Origin: Deinococcus sp.
GTDB taxonomy: Bacteria > Deinococcota > Deinococci > Deinococcales > Deinococcaceae
DNA: 7,192 nt
Assembly (NCBI GenBank): GCA_018260275.1
Contig: JAGLBK010000138.1
Location: forward strand, 1 to 7,192
Direction of reading: 5' to 3'
The first letter of the stretch is position 1; each line of letters opens with the position of its first letter. Both the position numbers and the translations under genes were made by a program. Shown here in pieces: positions 1 to 5,200 of the stretch. The notes below the pieces were generated by a model. That model searched no databases. It was not told where the DNA came from and saw nothing but the letters and a program-made list of their open reading frames with translations.

Positions 1-11
1 TCCTGACTTCT

Positions 12-45
12 GACTCCCGCCCCCCCCGGCGGGGGCTTTCGCTTT
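12..45 (+). terminator. Rho-independent terminator of an upstream gene outside the window
   Basis: A GC-rich hairpin can form in two registers: CCCGCC (16-21) with GGCGGG (28-33), or GCCCCC (19-24) with GGGGGC (31-36). It is followed by TTTCGCTTT (37-45), a broken T tract. It includes a run of eight C. It sits just before the start of the secreted-protein gene, so it most likely ends a transcript entering from the left. That gene would then need its own promoter, but I see no clear one in the 20 bases left before its start. Confidence 0.7.
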
Positions 46-66
46 GGCTGGTAGGCTGTAGGGGTC

Positions 67-777
67 ATGAAAAAACGACTGATGATTGGGATGCTGACGC
101 TTGTGGGAACGGCGGGGGCGGCGACACTGCCAGAGATTTTTAGCACTTCTGACAAGGTGCTTTCGGCTGCCTGTAATGACGGCTACAGAATTGAGTCTAT
201 GCCGATGACAACTGACGCCGAAAAAGAGGCGGCGCAGACTGCGTATGACGCGATTTCAGGAGGCAAGAATGTGCGTGATACTCGCAGTTTTACAGACGTC
301 AAGACTGACCCGATGGCAAAGATGTATGCATTGGTAAATCCTATTGATTTCCAAATGCCTGCTGGTTCTGTTTACAACGTCTGCGGGAAACGAGCGTCAA
401 AGTTGGAAGATAAGCCAAAGGTTTCGACCCTGAGCGCGGCCACTGTCGTTTACGTTTTTGGTGACGCTCCTGAGAGGAAGCAGGCGGAGAGTTGGAATGC
501 GATCCTCACCGCGATAGACTCTCAAGGCAGGGAAATAGCGCGATTTCAACCCCTAAGCGCCTCCTTAAAGGGTAGCCTCGATTACTGGAAACCCTCATGC
601 ACCAGCTCAGGCTGCAAGTGGGTTGGACGGAACGCCTACTACTTCAAGCTGGGCAACTTGGACGCCAAGACCACGAAGCTGAAACTCACCTTTACGCGAG
701 GGCGGGGCGTAGAGCAGCGGGAATACACCGCCGACGACCTGAGCAAGTCATACCTGGGTGACCCAAAGACCCCATAG
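67..777 (+). CDS. Exported protein of unknown function (236 aa)
   Basis: I do not recognise the family. The N-terminus is a typical Sec signal peptide: basic MKKR, a hydrophobic stretch LMIGMLTLVGTAGAA, and an A-x-A-like cleavage site near residues 17-19 before TLPE. The mature part would be about 217 residues and soluble, with no further membrane segment and no lipobox cysteine. Four cysteines (C36, C106, C178, C183) could form two disulfides, which fits a protein outside the cytoplasm. The C-terminal half is rich in Lys/Arg and alternating hydrophobics (for example KLKLTFTRGRG), suggesting beta structure. The start is supported by the signal peptide. The ribosome site is weak and close (AGGGG at 60-64, two bases before ATG). 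The gene stands alone between a terminator and a structured intergenic region. Its first half is visibly poorer in GC (24 of 60 bases at 301-360) than the tape-measure gene, suggesting a separate origin. A phage 'moron' or lysogenic-conversion gene is an inference only. Confidence 0.8.
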   Translation: MKKRLMIGMLTLVGTAGAATLPEIFSTSDKVLSAACNDGYRIESMPMTTDAEKEAAQTAYDAISGGKNVRDTRSFTDVKTDPMAKMYALVNPIDFQMPAGSVYNVCGKRASKLEDKPKVSTLSAATVVYVFGDAPERKQAESWNAILTAIDSQGREIARFQPLSASLKGSLDYWKPSCTSSGCKWVGRNAYYFKLGNLDAKTTKLKLTFTRGRGVEQREYTADDLSKSYLGDPKTP

Positions 778-821
778 CTGCCCATTGACAAATAATTCTT
801 TGCAAACCCTCTTGACTCTGA

Positions 822-847
822 CCCCCGCATGGCATACCGTGCAGGGG
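822..847 (+). terminator. Strong hairpin 45 bases after the secreted-protein gene, terminator-like
   Basis: CCCCCGCA (822-829) pairs with TGCAGGGG (840-847) with one C-A mismatch. The stem continues inward through a T-G wobble and GG/CC to a CATA loop (833-836). It lies where a terminator of the preceding gene is expected. No T tract follows (the next bases are CTTAGGGTTAGGG), so intrinsic termination is uncertain. It may instead be part of a longer structured RNA with the next two hairpins. Confidence 0.45.
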
Positions 848-887
848 CTTAGGGTTAGGGTGGATGACGTGTAGACGTCGTTCGCGC

Positions 888-922
888 GGTGCATTTTGCG
901 TTTTACAAACGCCGATTGCACC
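888..922 (+). promoter_or_regulatory. Nested perfect dyad: RNA hairpin or protein operator
   Basis: The inner arms GCGTTT (898-903) and AAACGC (907-912) are perfect complements around a TAC loop. The outer arms GGTGCA (888-893) and TGCACC (917-922) are also perfect complements. The two stems are separated by a symmetrical 4 x 4 internal loop (TTTT/CGAT). As RNA this is a stable stem-loop. As DNA it is a 35-base dyad of the size bound by dimeric repressors. It lies 15 bases before the terminator hairpin. Which role it plays cannot be decided from sequence. Confidence 0.5.
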
Positions 923-936
923 TGTAAACTTCCATT

Positions 937-998
937 GCTCCACGTCTCGCACCCTGCCCTAAGCAAGCACCGCGCCGAGACGTGGAGCTTCTCTTTTT
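937..998 (+). terminator. Long-stem rho-independent terminator
   Basis: GCTCCACGTCTCG (937-949) is perfectly complementary over 13 bases to CGAGACGTGGAGC (976-988). The 26-base loop is followed by TTCTCTTTTT (989-998). Stem plus T-rich tract is the standard intrinsic terminator layout. The loop is longer than usual, and termination could be regulated. It lies 160 bases after the secreted-protein gene, so it may end either that transcript or a separate small RNA that includes the hairpin at 888-922. It shields the following genes from upstream transcription. Confidence 0.65.
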
Positions 999-1044
999 GG
1001 AGGTCAATGGACTAAAACGTCGGCTAGAAGCACAAAAGAAAACA

Positions 1045-1062
1045 ACCGGGCTGGCACCCGGT
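1045..1062 (+). other. Small leader hairpin upstream of the 79-aa gene
   Basis: ACCGGG (1045-1050) pairs with CCCGGT (1057-1062) around a CTGGCA loop. It lies 15 bases before the ribosome-binding site of the following gene and has no T tract. It may be a leader element or have no function. Confidence 0.3.
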
Positions 1063-1077
1063 CATTTCCCCCTACAT

Positions 1078-1082
1078 GAGGT
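1078..1082 (+). promoter_or_regulatory. Ribosome-binding site deciding the start at 1090
   Basis: GAGGT lies about eight bases before ATG 1090, a standard spacing. The same frame could be extended back to a GTG at 982, but that codon lies inside the terminator stem and has no ribosome site. This site therefore favours the shorter protein. Confidence 0.6.
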
Positions 1083-1089
1083 AGAACAC

Positions 1090-1329
1090 ATGAAGGATAA
1101 CTTCCCCATTCCCTGTCCGCAAGAGGCCGCCAACACGTCGCTGGACGGCGACCTGACCCTACTGGAGAGCTTCCGGCGCAACCGCGTGGCCCAAGTGCTG
1201 ACCACTCTGGAACTGCCCGCCCTGCCCCTGGAGGCAGACGTGGCCCTGTACAGCCAGATTCAGGACGCCGTGGAAACTGCCTACCTGATGGGCTTCACCG
1301 ACTCCCGCCTGACGCTGGGTGAGCTGTGA
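1090..1329 (+). CDS. Small acidic protein of unknown function (79 aa), coupled to the BRO-N gene
   Basis: I do not recognise a family. The protein starts MKDNFPIPCPQEA and is mostly acidic and helical. Residues from about 24 on (LLESFRRNRVAQVL, then ALYSQIQDAVETAYLMGF) look like two or three amphipathic helices. There is no signal peptide or membrane segment, so it is probably cytoplasmic. ATG 1090 is chosen because of the ribosome site at 1078-1082. A GTG start at 982 would give 115 residues but would put the 5' end inside a terminator. The stop codon overlaps the next start (TGATG), so the two genes are translationally coupled and probably act in the same process. It is the first gene of a two-gene unit bounded by terminators at 937-998 and 2182-2216. 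A small partner or regulator of the BRO-N protein is inference. Confidence 0.65.
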   Translation: MKDNFPIPCPQEAANTSLDGDLTLLESFRRNRVAQVLTTLELPALPLEADVALYSQIQDAVETAYLMGFTDSRLTLGEL

Positions 1330-2090
1330 TGCCCCGGCCTGAGCTGTTCGAGTACAACGACCTGCCCGTGCGGGTCGAACTGGTGGACGGTGAACCCTGG
1401 TTTGTGGCCGCAGACGTGGCGCGGGTGCTGGGCATTGCCAACATTCGGGAAAACCTGCGCCAGATGCGGGATGACTGGAAAGGTGTCAGTAAGGCTGACA
1501 CGTCCACAGGCACCAAAGAAGTCACCATCATCAGCGAGGCCGCCGTGTACAAGCTGGCCTTTCGGAGCAACAAGCCCCAGGCGGAAGCGTTCGCGGACTG
1601 GGTGGCCTCAGAAGTCCTCCCCCAAATCCGCAAGACGGGCGCGTACATCCCCGAAGCCCCCGCCCAGTCTGAGGGCGAAATCTACCTACGGACTGGCCGC
1701 GTGATATTCAGCCAGAAGTGCAAAATCTGCACGTCCCCGCTGGCGCTGGACATCAACCGAATGCTGGACGAGGCCACCAACTACGACGAGATCGTGGGGT
1801 GGGCGGCCAGCCAGGGTCTGAGCATCAGCAAGGCGGGCCTAAGCAGGCACAACCACGCCCACCGTGTCCCGCAGATTGCCGAGCGCAGCCTGCTGGAGAA
1901 TCCCGAGATCGCGGCCCGCATCATGCTGGCGAAGCTGACCGAAATTGCCCAGCGCCGCAGCCTGGACGGGCTGAGTGACCGCGAAGTCGTGAAATACCAG
2001 ACCGCGCTGGCAACCAGCCTGAGCCGGGACGGTGGGGGGAGCCGGGCGTTGCCGGGGTACACTCTGCCCAGCCCCACATGCCCCGAATAA
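1329..2090 (+). CDS. BRO-N family phage antirepressor-like protein with a C-terminal Cys/His domain (253 aa)
   Basis: Residues 5-107 match the BRO-N (prophage antirepressor) fold. Its hallmarks are visible: WFVAADVARVLG (24-35), the IANIRENLRQM segment, TIISEAAVYKLAFRSNKPQAE (67-87) and the closing WVASEVLPQIRKTGAY (91-106). BRO-N domains bind DNA and in phages typically sit in lysis-lysogeny control. The C-terminal half is not the common KilA-C or ANT partner. It has a CxxC pair (C131, C134), then a helical segment ending in LSRHNHAH (H174, H176, H178). This resembles small zinc-binding helix-turn-helix domains of the pattern CxxC...S(x)LxRHxxH, so a second DNA-binding domain is likely by pattern. 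A helical tail follows, then a Pro/Gly-rich end. ATG 1329 is preferred, with GGTGAG at 1319-1324 as ribosome site; GTG 1326 would add one residue. It overlaps the preceding gene by one base. The location directly before a tape-measure gene is unusual for a regulator. Family call firm; function inferred. Confidence 0.85.
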   Translation: MPRPELFEYNDLPVRVELVDGEPWFVAADVARVLGIANIRENLRQMRDDWKGVSKADTSTGTKEVTIISEAAVYKLAFRSNKPQAEAFADWVASEVLPQIRKTGAYIPEAPAQSEGEIYLRTGRVIFSQKCKICTSPLALDINRMLDEATNYDEIVGWAASQGLSISKAGLSRHNHAHRVPQIAERSLLENPEIAARIMLAKLTEIAQRRSLDGLSDREVVKYQTALATSLSRDGGGSRALPGYTLPSPTCPE

Positions 2091-2104
2091 TCGCGCCGGG
2101 ACGT

Positions 2105-2123
2105 GTCCCCACGACGAGGGGAC
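2105..2123 (+). other. Short hairpin after the BRO-N gene
   Basis: GTCCCC (2105-2110) and GGGGAC (2118-2123) pair perfectly around ACGACGA, 15 bases after the stop codon. There is no T tract. It could stabilise the 3' end of the message or contribute to termination together with the stronger hairpin at 2182-2216. Confidence 0.3.
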
Positions 2124-2181
2124 CAACACCGCTAACCTAGCAGCGTGAAGAACTGAACTGCCCAAAATTCACACCGATTCC

Positions 2182-2216
2182 GACCCCGCCCCTGAAACGT
2201 GGCGGGGTCCGTCTTT
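2182..2216 (+). terminator. Rho-independent terminator of the two-gene unit, touching the tape-measure frame
   Basis: GACCCCGCC (2182-2190) pairs perfectly over nine bases with GGCGGGGTC (2201-2209). The loop is ten bases, and CGTCTTT (2210-2216) follows. It lies 92 bases after the BRO-N stop. The tape-measure frame opens at 2196, inside this hairpin, so transcription from the left would be expected to stop just where the large gene must begin. The T tract is short, so read-through is possible. Confidence 0.65.
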
Positions 2217-5200
2217 GGCAAACCGGATTCCTGCCTTGATGACAGCACAGGACGCTACGTCCGTGAAGGCGAAAACGTGGGACGGGCGGCAGGACAAGCG
2301 GCGGGGACCGCATTTGGCCGGGCGTTTAACAACGGGGCCACTGCGAGCAGCCAGACGTTCATGGGCATCCTGGCGGGGTTAGGGATGGCTGCCGGTGCTG
2401 CTGGCGTTGGCGTTATCAAACTGGCCGGGGAAGCTGAAATGGCGACCACGGCGTTTACGACGCTGCTGGGCAGCGCGGAAAAGGCCAAATCCTTCTACGC
2501 CGACCTGGTCAACTTTGCCGCCCACACGCCCTTTGAGTTGGCTGGCATTCAAGACAGCGCCAAGCGCCTGCTGGCATTCGGCTTCACCTCACAACAGATT
2601 CTGCCGATGATGACCGCCGTAGGGGACGCTGTCGGGGCGCTGGGCGGTAACAAGGAGGTGCTGGACGGCGTGACCCTTGCCCTGGGGCAGATGCAGGCCA
2701 AGGGCAAGGTCATGGCGCAGGAAATGAACCAGTTGGCCGAGCGCGGCATCCCCGCCTGGCAGATGCTGGCCGACAAGTTGGGCATCACCATCCCAGAGGC
2801 CATGAAGCGGTCCGAGGCCGGTATGATTTCGGCGGCGGAAGCCATCCCGGCTCTGTTGAACGGGATGGAAAATAAATTCGGCGGCGGCATGGACAAAATG
2901 TCTAAGACGCTGCTGGGGATGTGGAGCAACACCACTGACCTGCTCAAGCAGAGCGGGGCCGCTGTCGGTCAGGCGATCATTGACGCGCTCGACCTGAAGG
3001 GCAAATTGGGCGGCGTCAACGATTTCCTGAGCAGCTTCCCCAAGATGCTCAAGCAATTGGACCTGAAGCAGTGGGCCAGTGACAACAGCATGGCTATTGC
3101 TGCCGTAGGCGGCGCAATTACCGCCATGCTGCTGCCTGCGCTGGTCGCCGGGGCCGCCGCCGCGTGGTCGTTTGCGGCCCCGCTGATTCCGTTCGCACTG
3201 GCGGGCGCTGGCATCGTGCTGGTCCTCAAAAACATGGGTGTGACGCTGACCGATGTGAAGGCCGGGTTCGAGCAGGCCAAAGGGCAAGCCGCGCCGCTGA
3301 TAGACACCCTGCGCGGGATTGCGGGCACGGTTCAGACCGCTCTGACACCCGTCTTCCGCACCGTGGGCGAAACGATCCGCTCTGCGGTCAGCACCATTCA
3401 GCACGTGATTCAGGACGTTCTGCTGCCCGTTTTTACGGCCATCCAGCCTCACGTCCAGCCCATCATGCAAAGCCTGGGCGGCCTCGTGCAGCAGGTCGCC
3501 AGCACCGTGCGGGATGCGTTCCAGTTCCTGGGGCGGGTAGTGAATGAGTACGTCATTCCCGCGTTCCAGGCCGTCTGGCCCGTGGTCAAACCTGTCTTGG
3601 ACTTCGTGATGGACGGTGTGAAGACGGCCATCAACTTTATCTCAGGCGTGTTTAAGACCTTTGGCGATGTGCTCAGGGGCGACTGGGGCAAGGCTTGGAC
3701 CGATCTGAGAAGCACGATTGGCACAGCACTGCTCGGCATCAATGATGCGATTGATAAAGGCTGGAACACGCTGAAGGGCGCAGTAACCACCCTGGGGCGG
3801 CGAATGGTGGACGGCTTCAGGGCCGAGTTTAACGGCTTGGGCAGCCACATCATGCTGGTCATCTCCAACGCGCTGCTCAGGGCGGTGGACGTCATGCCCG
3901 ACCTGCTCAAGCCCGCCTTTGCTGCCGCAGCCAATAAAACCTCACAGATGGCACTGGAGATGCGGAAGGAGGCGCAGGCTGCCAGGGCGTTGAATGGGGT
4001 GTACGGGCCTGTGGCGGGGATCAACAGCCCCAGTGTGCTGACGCCAAAATCATCCGGCCCTGTGACCAGCTTGGCCGAATTGCAGCGCCTCATGGGTCTA
4101 GGAGGTGACCGAACTGGTACGCCATTTGGGCACACCTATTTCGGCAATCAGATTCACAATGGCGAGGACATTTTCGCCCCTACTGGCACCGACGTCGCGG
4201 CTCCCTTCGCGGGCATGATTTCAACCCGCTGGAGCAAAACCACCGGCCATATCATTGAACTCATTGACGCGCAGGGGCAAAAGCTCTTGCTGGGGCACCT
4301 TGATCATTACGCCGCCGGATTGGAAGATGCGATTGCCAAGGCAGGGGGCAAGTTGCTGGTCAAGCAGGGCCAGGTTATCGGCGCAGTGGGGCAAACAGGG
4401 AGTCTCGCCCATAAAGACTTAGGCCCTGGCAACGCACACATCCACATGATGGCGTACACGCCTGACGGCAAGATCATTGACCCCAAGAACATCAAGTTTG
4501 TGCCAATTGGCGAGACGGCTGAGGCGCAGCAGGCCATTGTCAATCAGCCAAAAACTGTAGCTACGATTGACTCTGTATTCCCCGGCGCTGGCACCAAATC
4601 GGCTACTGATACGGCCAAAGCCGCTCTGACGGCACTCTCTGGCGAACTCAAGCACCTGGCCGCCGAATACAAAAGCGGCAAAATTGATATTGACGAGTAT
4701 CACAAGAGCGTCGAGGCAGTGCGCTCGAAGGCCGAAGCCCTCCAAGTCACGCTGAAGGTAGGCAGCGCCGAGTACGGCAAGGCCGATCAGGTCATCATCT
4801 CGGCCAGCAACGCGCTTAAGACTCATGAAAAAGGGGTCAAGGACGCCACTTACACTTATGCTCAGTGGGTCGCCAACCAAGCAGCGCTTCGCGACCTGGC
4901 GCTTCGCGAATCCCAGGATGCCGACGGCAAGCTGACCGAGCAGCAGCACATCCGGCTCCAGAACGACCTCAAATTCTGGAATGCCGACCCCGTGCGCCAG
5001 GCGATGTTGCAGGAAATGGGGCGTCGCCTCCAGATTCAGGAAAAGGCCGACCAAGAAAGCACAAAGGCCGCGAAAGAGCGTCAGACAGCCCTCCAAAATG
5101 TTGCCCAGGCCGTTGGTCAGGGCAATGTGAAGGCCGCTCAAACCAGCCTGGATGAAGCCAAGCGCCTCCAGGCCAACGAACTGAACGCCTATGGCCTGAC

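Larger units (their letters stand above)
778..1089 (+). other. Structured intergenic region, no supported gene
   Basis: These 312 bases separate the secreted-protein gene from the two-gene unit that follows. They carry three separate hairpins, listed individually, then a short leader with a small fourth hairpin. Very short reading frames exist, but none has coding support. A consensus-like TTGACA lies at 785-790, but no acceptable -10 box follows at the usual spacing. The interval could hold terminators for the left gene, a small RNA, or the regulatory leader of the right-hand genes. Confidence 0.5.

Noticed and set aside
785..817. Promoter from TTGACA (785-790) or TTGACT (812-817)
   Set aside because: The -35-like boxes are good, but the bases 15-18 positions downstream (CCTCTT; CATACC/TACCGT) are poor -10 boxes. 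Kept only as a remark on the region.
864..962. 32-codon reading frame starting ATG 864
   Set aside because: It runs through the 888-922 dyad and the left arm of the terminator, is Arg/Cys/Thr-rich without recognisable character, and has no proper ribosome site.
748..966. Reverse-strand frames over the intergenic region
   Set aside because: They cross the terminator and hairpins, show no conserved-looking protein features and have no ribosome site that I trust.
982..1089. N-terminal extension of the 79-aa gene from GTG 982 (115 aa in total)
   Set aside because: The GTG lies in the right arm of the terminator stem and has no ribosome site, while ATG 1090 has GAGGT at good spacing. An open run of 36 codons is not unusual by chance.
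2239..2382. ATG 2239 as the start of the tape measure through a frameshift
   Set aside because: ATG 2239 is in another frame that ends shortly after 2380, has no ribosome site and gives an Arg-rich non-specific peptide. The tape-measure frame already looks coding across the same bases, and I see no slippery heptamer.
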